Part shown: positions 43,043 to 54,602 of the stretch, one piece after another | Layout: the number at the start of each line of letters is the position of its first letter | Numbering within the stretch: position 1 is the stretch's first letter | Source of the DNA: Propionicimonas paludicola | GTDB taxonomy: Bacteria > Actinomycetota > Actinomycetes > Propionibacteriales > Propionibacteriaceae | Reading direction: 5' to 3' | Assembly: GCF_002563675.1 (NCBI RefSeq) | Contig: NZ_PDJC01000001.1 | Location: 2,480,001-2,544,000 of the forward strand | DNA: 64,000 bases | The notes under the pieces: generated by a model | What the model was told of the DNA's origin: nothing | The model's input: only the letters and a program-made list of their open reading frames with translations | Database searches by the model: none | Position numbers and translations under genes: made by a program

Positions 43043-44065
43043 CTACCGGATCCGGATCGGGATGGAGTTCGCGGCGAGTTGCCGACGAGCTTCATCGAGG
43101 ATCACCGCTACCGCAACCGAGTTCGCCAAAGGATGGACGGCCGACTGCAGCTCACCGGCGATGACCAGCCGGGAGAACTCGCGCAGTTCACCGACCAGTA
43201 GCGGCCCACTGCGCGGCCGGCCCAGTTCCACGATCTCCCGCGGCGGGCGACCAGACAGGCTGGAGGCCGAGCCAGCGGTGTGCAGCCGCACGCTGTCCGG
43301 GCTGGCGCAGTCGTCGAAGGTCAGCACCGAGCGCTCCCCCGCGATCTGCGACTCAATGCCCATGGTGGCCACCTTCGAATGCAGGCAGGCCACCTCGAAC
43401 CCGTCGTAGCCCAGCAGGATCGTTCCCTGGGCATCAGCGCCGTTGGGCAGCAGGACCCCGGTCGCTGTCACAGTGCGCGACTCACCGAAGAGATGGACGG
43501 CCAGCGAGACCGGGTAGAAGCCCAGGTCCATGGTGGAACCGCCACCCCGTCCCGGATCGAACGCGGCGTGAACCTGGCCGGCCTTGTACGCGTCAAAGCG
43601 GGAGGAGTACTGATCCATGATGAGAACCGCACGGCGCACCGGGCCAAGCTGTGCACAGGCGCGTCGGAGGACGGCGATGTTGGGTTCGAAAGCTGCCCGA
43701 TAGGCCTCCATGAGCAACACCTTGCGGCTGGTGGCGACCTGGACGAGCTCGCGGGCCTCGGCCGCAGAGGTGGCCAGCGGCTTCTCGATCAGGACGTGCT
43801 TGCCTGCGGCCATCATGGCCAGCGCCAACTCGTAGTGGGTCGAGTTCGGCGTCCCGACATAGACCGCTTGGATGGTGGGGTCAGCGGCGATGGCCTCCAG
43901 GCTGGCGAAGGCTTCGAGCCGATGCTCGGCCGCGAACGCTGCCGCGTGCTCGGGGTTGGCCGAGAAGATGCCGGCCACCTCGACCTCGTCCACCTCTTCG
44001 GCGGCCGCGCTGAACAGTCGGGCCGCCAAGCCAGCCCCGACCATGGCGATCCGGATGCGATCCAT
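43043..44065 (-). CDS. Gfo/Idh/MocA-family oxidoreductase
   Basis: A 340-residue NAD(P)-dependent oxidoreductase. The Rossmann start is RIRIAMVGAGLAARLF, then VYVGTPNSTHYELALAMMAAGKHVLIEKPLATS with the catalytic Lys of EKP. The C-terminal domain has FDPGRGGGSTMDLGFYPVSLAVHLFG, giving the conserved Asp/Tyr region. Such enzymes oxidise or reduce sugars and inositols. It is the last gene of the beta-glucoside operon, 48 bases after the antiterminator gene, suggesting work on a glucoside or released sugar. ATG 44065 follows GAGAGG with suitable spacing; GTG 44071 is an alternative. Confidence 0.9.
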   Translation of the reverse strand: MDRIRIAMVGAGLAARLFSAAAEEVDEVEVAGIFSANPEHAAAFAAEHRLEAFASLEAIAADPTIQAVYVGTPNSTHYELALAMMAAGKHVLIEKPLATSAAEARELVQVATSRKVLLMEAYRAAFEPNIAVLRRACAQLGPVRRAVLIMDQYSSRFDAYKAGQVHAAFDPGRGGGSTMDLGFYPVSLAVHLFGESRTVTATGVLLPNGADAQGTILLGYDGFEVACLHSKVATMGIESQIAGERSVLTFDDCASPDSVRLHTAGSASSLSGRPPREIVELGRPRSGPLLVGELREFSRLVIAGELQSAVHPLANSVAVAVILDEARRQLAANSIPIRIR

Positions 44066-44113
44066 GGGCACTGCCTCTCTGTGGGCCGGCCGCGCAGGCA
44101 GCGACCGGACGAC

Positions 44114-44974
44114 CTAGTTGCCGCTGTTCGGCTCGGCCTGGAGATCTCCGACCAGCCGGGCGACATGAATCGCCACAAAGGCGATCTCGTCGCCAGTGAT
44201 AGCTGCGCCCAGTCCCAGGCGGATCAGATAGGCGACCCGGTGCGCGCAGGCCATCTCCGCGGAGAAGTTGTCGGCGATGGACCGCAGGAGCTCATCGGGA
44301 GTATCGCCCAGTTGCGCGTGCCGCTCGATCCGGGCGAACACATAACGCAGATGGGTCACGAAACGGGACGCACTCATCGAGTCCCGGTCCACCCGGACAT
44401 TGAACGACGAATCGATGACGTCGAAGATCTGGGTGACCAAGGTGAGCTGACGCGTCCACGGCAAGCCATCCGGAGCACTTCCGGCCTGCGCGTTGATGAA
44501 ATGCATGGCGAAACTGATCGACTCGCCCTCGGGCAGTTCGACGCCCAGCCGGTTCCTCACCACACTGAGGGCGCCCCGCCCTACCGCGGCATAGGCCGGG
44601 TAGAGCTGGGCGATCTCCCACGCCAGCGGATACTCAATGGCAATCGAGTCGCGCAGCCGCTGAACCGCGAAGTTCAGGTGATCGGCAATGGCGATCACCG
44701 TCGCCTGACTCGGAGGAATGGACAACTCTGCGCTGGCGGCATCGCAGATCTCCAGCGCGGCGTCCAGGTAGGCGGGCGGGAGTTCGGCCAGGAAGGCGCT
44801 GAGCTGCTCCATCGGCTGGGCCGGGGTGGGACGGAAGATCCGCTCCACCTCCTGGTCCGGGAGCTCGGTGCCCTTCTTGTGGCGATACCCGATACCAGGA
44901 CCCAGCGCCACCACTTCACGTCCGTCGACCGAAGCGATGACGGCGTTATTGCTGAGGATCCGCTCGATGTACAT
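44114..44974 (-). CDS. licT: BglG/LicT-family transcriptional antiterminator
   Basis: A 286-residue protein. It starts with the RNA-binding CAT domain (MYIERILSNNAVIASVDGREVVALGPGIGYRHKKGTEL, residues 1-55). Two PRD modules follow (about 70-170 and 175-280), with His in HLNF, MHFIN, RHAQLGD, AHRVAYLIRLGLG and VAIHVARL as candidate PTS phosphorylation sites. In this family the PTS IIB domain phosphorylates PRD1 when no substrate is imported. The RAT site and terminator upstream of the PTS gene are its expected target. It is encoded in the same operon, 29 bases after the GH1 gene. Confidence 0.93.
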   Translation of the reverse strand: MYIERILSNNAVIASVDGREVVALGPGIGYRHKKGTELPDQEVERIFRPTPAQPMEQLSAFLAELPPAYLDAALEICDAASAELSIPPSQATVIAIADHLNFAVQRLRDSIAIEYPLAWEIAQLYPAYAAVGRGALSVVRNRLGVELPEGESISFAMHFINAQAGSAPDGLPWTRQLTLVTQIFDVIDSSFNVRVDRDSMSASRFVTHLRYVFARIERHAQLGDTPDELLRSIADNFSAEMACAHRVAYLIRLGLGAAITGDEIAFVAIHVARLVGDLQAEPNSGN

Positions 44975-45003
44975 CGTTGTCCATTCCCCGAATCAGCCCG
45001 CGC

Positions 45004-48332
<3,329 letters not shown>

Positions 48333-48379
48333 ACTGCCTCCTTTGGCTGTGGAATGTCTGAGCGGGCGATTCGGGGCAC

Positions 48380-48431
48380 AAAAAAACGAGCCCCAGACAT
48401 CGCACGCTGCTGTGCTGATGCTTGAGCTCGG
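48380..48431 (-). terminator. bglF: Leader terminator of the beta-glucoside operon
   Basis: In the RNA, CGAGCTC (complement of 48424-48430) pairs with GGGCTCG (complement of 48387-48393), with inner CATC/GATG and GCAC/GTGC stems, followed by seven U (complement of 48380-48386). It lies about 50 bases upstream of bglF and is an intrinsic terminator within the leader. Confidence 0.85.
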
Positions 48432-48456
48432 GTCTTGCCTTCGGAGTCACAACCCC
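48431..48456 (-). promoter_or_regulatory. Ribonucleic antiterminator (RAT) for the LicT/BglG-type protein
   Basis: The RNA reads GGGGTTGTGACTCC, a short GAA loop, then GGCAAGACC. This matches the BglG/LicT target pattern (GGATTGTTACTGC ... GGCAAAACC) with a few changes. Its 3' half abuts and overlaps the left arm of the terminator, so protein binding would prevent terminator formation. Confidence 0.85.
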
Positions 48457-48589
48457 TGGCTCTGGGACACCTTCGGTATCCGCGCGGCACACGCTAGCAC
48501 CGCCCGAAGTCGCTGTGAAGAGGTGAGTTCTCGGCAGATTCCGATCAGGAGCCGAGGGCAGGGGGAGGATGCTCATCATCGACGAGCCG

Positions 48590-48663
48590 TGGAGCGGATG
48601 ACGGGAATCGAACCCGCACTGTCAGCTTGGGAAGCTGATGTTCTGCCATTGAACTACATCCGC
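48590..48663 (-). tRNA. tRNA-Gly (anticodon CCC)
   Basis: A 71-nt tRNA plus encoded CCA. Acceptor GCGGATG/CATCCGC, D-arm TAGTTCAATGGCAGAAC, anticodon stem TCAGC/GCTGA with loop TTCCCAA (anticodon CCC), T-arm GCGGGTTCGATTCCCGT and discriminator T. It lies between the PTS leader and the divergent LuxR-type gene. Confidence 0.97.
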
Positions 48664-48849
48664 AAGCGCCGGTGCCCGGCGCGTGAGGCAGTCTAGCCGC
48701 TCGCGCGCGCGGCTCGCACACCGAGATGACAAGGATCGCCCGCCGCGTCGGAGGTGGAAACTATGCCGACTACGCAGGTTCTCTGACAGACTGGCACTCG
48801 GACATTCTCGCCGGCACACAGGCGACCCCAAAACGCAGAGGCGGTGAAG

Positions 48850-49545
48850 GTGACCAGGGAAGATCGGGCAATAACCCTCGTCGACCTGATGGCGCAGACG
48901 CTGGCGGTCATCGACCAGGGCGAGCAGCCTGAGGTTCTGATCTGTCGCGCACTGGCCAAAGCGAGCAATGCCGACGTGGCCGTGCTGATCGGTCTGGACC
49001 CGTCCCGGCGTCCACGCGTCCATGCCGCCGTGCCCGATGCGCGCAGTGCGGCCGCCCTTGCCGATGTCGCCGCCCGCAGTGGCGGGCGCAACCCGAACAG
49101 CCTGCTGCGCGGGGGCCAGCATCCGATTCTCGGCGAAGTCGTCCTGATCGGTCCCGAGTTCGACGAGAACACCATCCAACGCCGGGCCCGCGTGCTGGCG
49201 GTCAGCCGCCGCAACGGCTTCGCCCCGGACGCCCAGGCACTACTGGCCGAAGCGGTGGCTCCGGTCACCTTCATGATGCCGCGGGTCGCAGCGGCTTGTG
49301 TGTCCTCTCAGGCCGCCCGCGATGCCGCCGAGGCTGCCGCGGCGCTGAACCTGACTCCGCGTGAGGTCGAGGTGCTGCAGCTGCTCTCCGAAGGCCTGCT
49401 GGCCCGGACGATCGCGTCCCGGCTCGGCCTCTCCCCGCGCACCGTGCACAAGCACTTGAGCAACGTCTACACCAAGCTGGGGGTCCACGACCGGCTGGTG
49501 GCCGTCGGCATCGCCCGCGAGAACGGCCTGATCAGCCAGGTCTGA
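48850..49545 (+). CDS. LuxR-type (GerE HTH) transcriptional regulator
   Basis: A 231-residue protein. The N-terminal 150 residues resemble a sensory/GAF-like region without a recognised ligand motif. The C-terminal GerE helix-turn-helix is LTPREVEVLQLLSEGLLARTIASRLGLSPRTVHKHLSNVYTKLGVHDRLVAVGIARENGL. There is no response-regulator receiver domain (no conserved Asp pocket). GTG 48850 is preferred over GTG 48844 because AGAGG at 48837-48841 then has proper spacing. It is monocistronic; the next gene is convergent. Confidence 0.88.
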   Translation: MTREDRAITLVDLMAQTLAVIDQGEQPEVLICRALAKASNADVAVLIGLDPSRRPRVHAAVPDARSAAALADVAARSGGRNPNSLLRGGQHPILGEVVLIGPEFDENTIQRRARVLAVSRRNGFAPDAQALLAEAVAPVTFMMPRVAAACVSSQAARDAAEAAAALNLTPREVEVLQLLSEGLLARTIASRLGLSPRTVHKHLSNVYTKLGVHDRLVAVGIARENGLISQV

Positions 49546-49555
49546 GCCGCCGGGG

Positions 49556-50095
49556 TCACTCCCCGGTTTGACCGTCGATGCTCTCCCGGATCAGGTCGGC
49601 ATGCCCGTTGTGTCGGGCGTACTCCTCGATCATGTGCAGCAGGATCCAGCGCAGGCTGGGCACCTCCCCGTTGCTGCGCGGACGCTTGGCCAGCCGGTCC
49701 AGGCCGTCAGCGGCCAGCACCTCGTCCACCTGAGCCGACGACCGGGCCACGGTCGCGCGCCAGCGCTCGAAGAGCACCTCCGGCTCGGTCCGCGCTGCCG
49801 CATGCCACTCCCAGTCGGGATCGGCGTCCCAGTCCACGCTCGCCCACGGCTCGCTCGGTGCCACCCCGGCCAGCCGGTAGCCGAACCAGGTGTCCTCGAC
49901 CAGGGCCAGATGGTTCAGCAGCCCACCCAAAGTGATGGACGACGCCGCGGCCGTCCGAGCCAACTGGACGGCATCCAGGCCCGAGCACTTCCAGGCCAAA
50001 GTGGCCCGCTGATAGTCCAGGAACCCGATCAGAGTGGACGCCTCGTCGCCGGCCAGCGGCGGCTCCGGACGGTCGTCCCCAGGCAGGATGGTCAT
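49556..50095 (-). CDS. DinB-family (DUF664) protein
   Basis: A 179-residue four-helix-bundle protein with the DinB/DUF664 pattern: LIGFLDYQRATLAWKCSGLD, TLGGLLNHLALVEDTWFGYRL and LRWILLHMIEEYARHNGHADLIRE. The three His (NHL, HMI, HNGH) are the usual metal ligands. Relatives in actinomycetes are mycothiol-dependent thiol transferases, but the substrate here is unknown. TAGACT lies 6 bases upstream of the ATG, a leaderless arrangement. Confidence 0.87.
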   Translation of the reverse strand: MTILPGDDRPEPPLAGDEASTLIGFLDYQRATLAWKCSGLDAVQLARTAAASSITLGGLLNHLALVEDTWFGYRLAGVAPSEPWASVDWDADPDWEWHAAARTEPEVLFERWRATVARSSAQVDEVLAADGLDRLAKRPRSNGEVPSLRWILLHMIEEYARHNGHADLIRESIDGQTGE

Positions 50096-50214
50096 GGCGG
50101 CAGTCTAGGCCGCCCGGGACGACGCCCAGCGGCGCTCAGGGAGGTCCCCCAACCGTCCCCGGAAGCGGCCGTCAGAGCTTTCGGCGGCACCATCACCTGT
50201 TCTAGGTTCGACTC

Positions 50215-50826
50215 ATGAGCAATCCTTTGGAACCGACCGATGTCGGCCCTGCGGTCGGTGGCGATCTGGGCGTGGCGGAGAGCGATCGCCAGCACGTCAT
50301 CACGCTGCTGAACGCGGCCCACTCCGAAGGCCACCTGAGTGCCTACGACCGCGATCGCCGGATCGAGTCCGCCCTCGCCGCACAGACCTTCGACGATCTG
50401 GTTCCGCTGACCCGCGACCTGGTGGTGGCCAAGCCGGCCCCGCTGGTGAACTACCAGCCGGCCGGCTCCGAGCAGCCCGCCGAGCAGATCGTGGCGATCT
50501 TCTCCGGCACCAAGCGCTCCGGCCAGTGGGAGGTGCGTCCGAACACCTCGGTGCTGACCATGTTCGGTGGGGTGGAACTCGATCTGACTCAGGCGATCTT
50601 CACCAGCCAGACGATCGTGGTGAACGTGTTCTGCCTGTTCGGCGGCGTCGAGCTGACCGTCCCGGCCGGCAGCAACGTGGACAACCAGGTGATCGCCGTC
50701 TTCGGTGGCGCGGACGTGCACAAGGTCGCTCCGCCGATGACCGGCGCCCCCAAGATCATCGTCAAGGGCTTCGTCGGGTTCGGCGGGGTCGAGGTCAAAA
50801 ACCCGAAAGTGAAGCGGCGCGGCTAG
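50215..50826 (+). CDS. DUF1707 protein with LiaF-like C-terminal domain
   Basis: A 203-residue soluble protein. Residues about 18-70 are a DUF1707 domain (VAESDRQHVITLLNAAHSEGHLSAYDRDRRIESALAAQTFDDLVPL). The C-terminal half (VAIFSGTKRSGQWEV, SVLTMFGGVELDLTQA, VNVFCLFGGVELTVPAG, KGFVGFGGVEVKNP) is the repeated beta-strand domain of LiaF/cell-wall-active-antibiotic-response proteins. Such proteins are linked with envelope stress; the role here is inferred only. TAGGTT lies 6 bases before the ATG, so the mRNA is probably leaderless. Confidence 0.88.
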   Translation: MSNPLEPTDVGPAVGGDLGVAESDRQHVITLLNAAHSEGHLSAYDRDRRIESALAAQTFDDLVPLTRDLVVAKPAPLVNYQPAGSEQPAEQIVAIFSGTKRSGQWEVRPNTSVLTMFGGVELDLTQAIFTSQTIVVNVFCLFGGVELTVPAGSNVDNQVIAVFGGADVHKVAPPMTGAPKIIVKGFVGFGGVEVKNPKVKRRG

Positions 50827-50835
50827 ATTCTCCCT

Positions 50836-51324
50836 ATGAGCGAGCTGTTTACCGTCGGCGCTGACTGGCAACGCCTCCCTGCGAACGCGGCCACGGCCAA
50901 GCAGGTGGGCGCCCTGGCGATCAACCTGCCGGTGGCCATCGCCGCCGTGGTCGGCACCGGACTGCTGGCCAACTGGGGTTGGCCGGTCTGGCTGGTCGCC
51001 GGCCTCGGGGTGGCCTGGACGATCTGGCGGGTGGTCCGGGCCGGCCGTTGGGCGCGCAGCTTCGCCTATCTCGAACGTGAGCAGGATCTGCTGATCACCT
51101 CCGGACTGTGGAACAAGCAGTTCAGCGCCGTCCCCTACGGACGGATGCTGTCGGTCGAGGTCCAGTCCGGACCGATCGCCCGGCTGTGGGGCCTGGCCAG
51201 TGTGGCCATCGTGACCGCCAGCATCGCCTCCAATGCCACGATTCCCGCGGTCCCCACTGAGGTGGCCGCCGGCCTTCGCGACCGGCTGATCGCCGCCGGC
51301 GAGGCCCAGGCTCTGCCGCTATGA
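50836..51324 (+). CDS. Bacterial PH (bPH2/YdbS-like) membrane protein
   Basis: A 162-residue protein with two hydrophobic segments (about 26-46 and 48-66), then a bPH2 domain (YLEREQDLLITSGLWNKQFSAVPYGRMLSVEVQSGPIARLWGLASVAI). The pair with the next gene, overlapping by four bases (ATGA at 51321-51324), matches the YdbS-YdbT gene pair. Its -10 candidate TAGATT overlaps the stop codon of the DUF1707 gene and is 6 bases before the ATG. Confidence 0.88.
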   Translation: MSELFTVGADWQRLPANAATAKQVGALAINLPVAIAAVVGTGLLANWGWPVWLVAGLGVAWTIWRVVRAGRWARSFAYLEREQDLLITSGLWNKQFSAVPYGRMLSVEVQSGPIARLWGLASVAIVTASIASNATIPAVPTEVAAGLRDRLIAAGEAQALPL

Positions 51325-52793
51325 GCTTGCCCGACCCGGAGCTCACGACGTCCCAGCCGGTGCCGGCGCGGCCCGCGGAACGTCCTCATCCGCTCACCCC
51401 GCTGATCCGTGGCTGGGTGGTGCTGCTGGCGATCCTGATCGGGGTCGGCAAGGAGCTGCTGCCCAACGGCTCCGACGACTTCCGGCTGCCGCCGCTGGAA
51501 TGGCTGTTCGGCGGCATCGCGCTGATCACCGTGGGCGCTGCGCTGGCCGGCTTCATGTCGTGGCGGTTCACCCACTTCATCACCGACGAGCACGAACTGC
51601 GGATCGACACCGGGATGCTGTTCCGGCAGTCCCAGCGGATCGCCTACGACAAGGTGCAGGGCGTGGACGTCGTGCAGCCGCTGGCGGCCCGCCTGTTCGG
51701 CCTGGCCGAGGTGAGCATCGACATCGGCAGCGGGGCTCGGCCCAAAGTCCGGTTCCTCACTCTGGCCCGCGCCCATGGGATGCGGGACTACCTGCTGGCC
51801 CGGGCACACGGCGTCCGCCCGGCCGAGGTGATCACCCACGCCGAAGCCGGCTCGCTACTCACCGGGCTGACCGGCAACGACCAGGTTCTGGTCACGGTGC
51901 CCACCAAGACGTTGGTGGTCGCGGCGCTGACCACCCACGAACTGCTCACTGCGGTCGTCGGCTTGGCGATCGCGGCCGCGATGGCCGCCTGGGTGGGCCA
52001 TCCGTGGGTCGGGCTCGGCATCGCCGTGCCCGCGGCCAGCGCCATCTTCGGGCTGGTCAGCTCGCGGGTCCTCAAGCAGTTCAACTACACCTTGTCGCGG
52101 CGCAGTTCCGGGCTGCGGATCACTCGCGGCCTGACCACGCTGTCCAGCCACTCACTGCCGCCGCGGCGGGTCCAGGCCGTCCAGGTCAGCCAGTCGCTGC
52201 TGTGGCGCAAGCTCGGCCTGTACCGGGTCGATCTCGAGGTGATCGGCTTCAGCATCAGCGACGAACAGGACTCCGACAAGGTCTCCAGCATCATGCTGCC
52301 GGCCGGCGGCATCGAGCAGGTCCGGATCTGCCTGGACGCCATCTGGCCGGGCAGCGACTGGGAGCGGCTCACCGACCGGCAGGTGCCGTCCCGGGCCCGC
52401 TGGCTGCACCCGTTGTCCGGGCCTTTCCTGCGCTGGGGTCACGACGCACGCTTCGTGGTCACCCGGCGCGGCTGGCTGGTCCGGCGCTGGCAGGTGGTGC
52501 CGCTGGCCCGAGCCCAGTCACTCAGCGTTGTCCAGGGGCCGGTGTCCCGCCGGCTCGGCCTGGCCGACCTGCGGATCCAGACCGGCGGCCACCAGCTGAT
52601 GGTCGTGGCCGAGGGCTTGGACGCCGAGGAGCTCGCCGCCGAACTCCCGCAGCTGTGTCAGTTGCAGCGGGTCCGAGTCGAGCGGGACCCGACCGTGGGA
52701 CCGGCCCCGGTGAGCTTCGGCGAACCGGATCAGGCCGGGCCGGACGCCTTGCGGGCCGACCAGGCCGTGGAAACCATCTCCGAGGGCGAGTAG
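51321..52793 (+). CDS. Bacterial PH domain membrane protein (YdbT-like)
   Basis: A 490-residue protein with an N-terminal helix pair (about 28-45 and 55-75) and a second pair in the middle (about 195-235). There are repeated bPH2 domains: FITDEHELRIDTGMLFRQSQRIAYDKVQGVDV, then SRRSSGLRITRGLTTLSSHSLPPRRVQAVQVSQSLLWRKLGLYRV, then FVVTRRGWLVRRWQVVPLARAQSLSVVQGPVSRRLGLADL. Function unknown; YdbS-YdbT in Bacillus give resistance to amylocyclicin-type bacteriocins. Its last 64 bases overlap the convergent galE gene. Confidence 0.88.
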   Translation: MSLPDPELTTSQPVPARPAERPHPLTPLIRGWVVLLAILIGVGKELLPNGSDDFRLPPLEWLFGGIALITVGAALAGFMSWRFTHFITDEHELRIDTGMLFRQSQRIAYDKVQGVDVVQPLAARLFGLAEVSIDIGSGARPKVRFLTLARAHGMRDYLLARAHGVRPAEVITHAEAGSLLTGLTGNDQVLVTVPTKTLVVAALTTHELLTAVVGLAIAAAMAAWVGHPWVGLGIAVPAASAIFGLVSSRVLKQFNYTLSRRSSGLRITRGLTTLSSHSLPPRRVQAVQVSQSLLWRKLGLYRVDLEVIGFSISDEQDSDKVSSIMLPAGGIEQVRICLDAIWPGSDWERLTDRQVPSRARWLHPLSGPFLRWGHDARFVVTRRGWLVRRWQVVPLARAQSLSVVQGPVSRRLGLADLRIQTGGHQLMVVAEGLDAEELAAELPQLCQLQRVRVERDPTVGPAPVSFGEPDQAGPDALRADQAVETISEGE

Positions 52794-53704
52794 CTCATCT
52801 TCCAGCCCAGGTCGGCGGCCGCGGCGCTGCCGTCGGCCACGATCCGGGCCGGATCACCCGGACGCCGGTCGGCGATCTCCGGGGTGAAGTCGATTCCGCT
52901 GACCTCGGCCATGGTGTCCATGATCTGTCGGACGCTCAGCCCGGTGCCGCTGCCCAGGTTGTAGGCCGGCTTCAGCGGCGTCCCGGCCAGCAGCGCCTGC
53001 GCCGCGGCCACATGGGTGTCGGCCAGGTCGCCGACATGGACGTAGTCGCGCACACAGGTCCCGTCCGGGGTCGGGTAGTCCACGCCATTGATCCGCGGCG
53101 TCCGTCCGGCCAGCAAGGCCTCGATGACCAGCGGGAACAGGTTGTGCGGGCTGGCGTCGTAGACCTCGTCCGTGGCCGAGCCCACCACGTTGAAGTAGCG
53201 CAGGCAGACCCCGGTGAAGCCTTCACGGGCCCGGGCCACGTCGGCGATCAGCCACTCCCCGATCAGCTTCGACTCGCCATAGGGCGACTCCGGACGGGTG
53301 GCCGACTCCTCGGTGACCAGTTCTGTGTCGGGGGTGCCGAAGACGGCCGCCGAGGAGGAGAAGACGATGTGCTTGACCCCAGCGGCCTCCATGGCGGCCA
53401 GAACACTGGCAGTGCCGGTGACGTTCTGGGTGTAGGTGTGCAACGGACGCTGCACCGAGACCCCGGCGTACTTGAAGCCAGCCACGTGGATCACACCGAC
53501 GCAACCGTGGTCGGTGAGCGCCGCAGTCACCGCGACGGTGTCATTGATGTCAGCCTGGACGAAAGCCACCCCGTCCGGCACGAACTTCGCCAGCCCGGAC
53601 GACAGGTCGTCCAGGACGACCGGAGTCATCCCCTGCTGCTGAAGCGAGCGCACCACGTGCGCACCGATATAGCCGGCCCCGCCGGTCACTAGCCAGGTAG
53701 TCAC
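52730..53704 (-). CDS. galE: UDP-glucose 4-epimerase
   Basis: A 324-residue short-chain dehydrogenase/reductase. NAD-binding LVTGGAGYIGAHVVRSL at the start, VIHVAGFKYAGVSVQRPL, catalytic Ser in VFSSSAAVFG and the YGESK motif with catalytic Tyr/Lys (near 145), CLRYFNVVGS and GTCVRDYVHVGDLADTH. It interconverts UDP-glucose and UDP-galactose; with galK it serves the Leloir pathway. TAGACT is 7 bases before GTG 53704, suggesting a leaderless mRNA. Its 3' 64 bases overlap the convergent PH-domain gene. Confidence 0.93.
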   Translation of the reverse strand: MTTWLVTGGAGYIGAHVVRSLQQQGMTPVVLDDLSSGLAKFVPDGVAFVQADINDTVAVTAALTDHGCVGVIHVAGFKYAGVSVQRPLHTYTQNVTGTASVLAAMEAAGVKHIVFSSSAAVFGTPDTELVTEESATRPESPYGESKLIGEWLIADVARAREGFTGVCLRYFNVVGSATDEVYDASPHNLFPLVIEALLAGRTPRINGVDYPTPDGTCVRDYVHVGDLADTHVAAAQALLAGTPLKPAYNLGSGTGLSVRQIMDTMAEVSGIDFTPEIADRRPGDPARIVADGSAAAADLGWKMSYSPSEMVSTAWSARKASGPA

Positions 53705-53762
53705 GACCGCGAGTCTATGGCCACGAACGACACTCACCCGTCGCGCTGGCTAGGGTTGGGCC

Positions 53763-54533
53763 ATGCAGAACCAACCCGTCCTCGGGATCGATATCGGCGG
53801 CTCCGGAATCAAGGGCGCCCTGGTCGATCTCAGCGCTGGCGATTTCGCCACTGACCGCGTCCGGATCCCTACCCCGGAGAACTCGACTCCGTCGGCTCTG
53901 GCCGACGTGGTGGCCCAGATCGTCACCGAGTTTGCCGGTCAAATGGGCGACGGACCGATCGGTGTCACCGTGCCGGCCGTGGTCACTCACGGGATCACCC
54001 GCTCGGCGGCCAACATCCACAAGTCGTGGATCGACGCCCCGGCCGAGCAGATCTTCGAGGACCGGCTGGGTCGCGATGTCGTCCTGGTCAATGACGCGGA
54101 CGCTGCCGGCGTCGCCGAGGTCCGCTACGGCGCGGCCAAGGACAATGACGGCCTGGTGATGGTGACCACCTTGGGTACCGGGATTGGTAGCGCGCTGATC
54201 TACCAGGGGGTACTGGTGCCCAACACCGAGCTCGGCCACCTGGAGATCGACGGCTTCGACGCAGAGAAGCGGGCGGCCGCGTCTGTGCGCACCGCCGAGA
54301 ACCTCAGCTACGACGAATACGTGCCCCGGCTGCAGCGCTACTACGAGACCCTCGAAGCGCTGTTCTGGCCGGACCTGATCGTGGTCGGCGGTGGCGTCTC
54401 CAAGCATGCCGAGAAGTTCCTGCCGAAGCTGAAGCTCAAGACCCCGATCGTGCCGGCCGTCCTGATGAACAAGGCCGGGATCATCGGTGCCGCGGCGCTG
54501 GCAGCGGAGAAGGCGGCCAAGCACCACGGCTGA
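53763..54533 (+). CDS. ppgK: Polyphosphate glucokinase
   Basis: A 256-residue ROK-family kinase. The start VLGIDIGGSGIKGALVDL is the phosphate-1 motif; LVNDADAAGVAEVRYG and VTTLGTGIGSALI follow. ELGHLEI and PDLIVVGGGVSKHAEKFLPKL are typical of polyphosphate glucokinases, which phosphorylate glucose using polyphosphate and often ATP. The ROK cysteine zinc motif is absent, as usual for PPGK. TAGGGT lies 6 bases before the ATG. Confidence 0.93.
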   Translation: MQNQPVLGIDIGGSGIKGALVDLSAGDFATDRVRIPTPENSTPSALADVVAQIVTEFAGQMGDGPIGVTVPAVVTHGITRSAANIHKSWIDAPAEQIFEDRLGRDVVLVNDADAAGVAEVRYGAAKDNDGLVMVTTLGTGIGSALIYQGVLVPNTELGHLEIDGFDAEKRAAASVRTAENLSYDEYVPRLQRYYETLEALFWPDLIVVGGGVSKHAEKFLPKLKLKTPIVPAVLMNKAGIIGAAALAAEKAAKHHG

Positions 54534-54602
54534 GCAGGGCTTTCGCCGGGTTGATGCAACATCCGGCCTGGCGGGAGCGTGTCTGAATGCGAGGAGGTCG
54601 GA

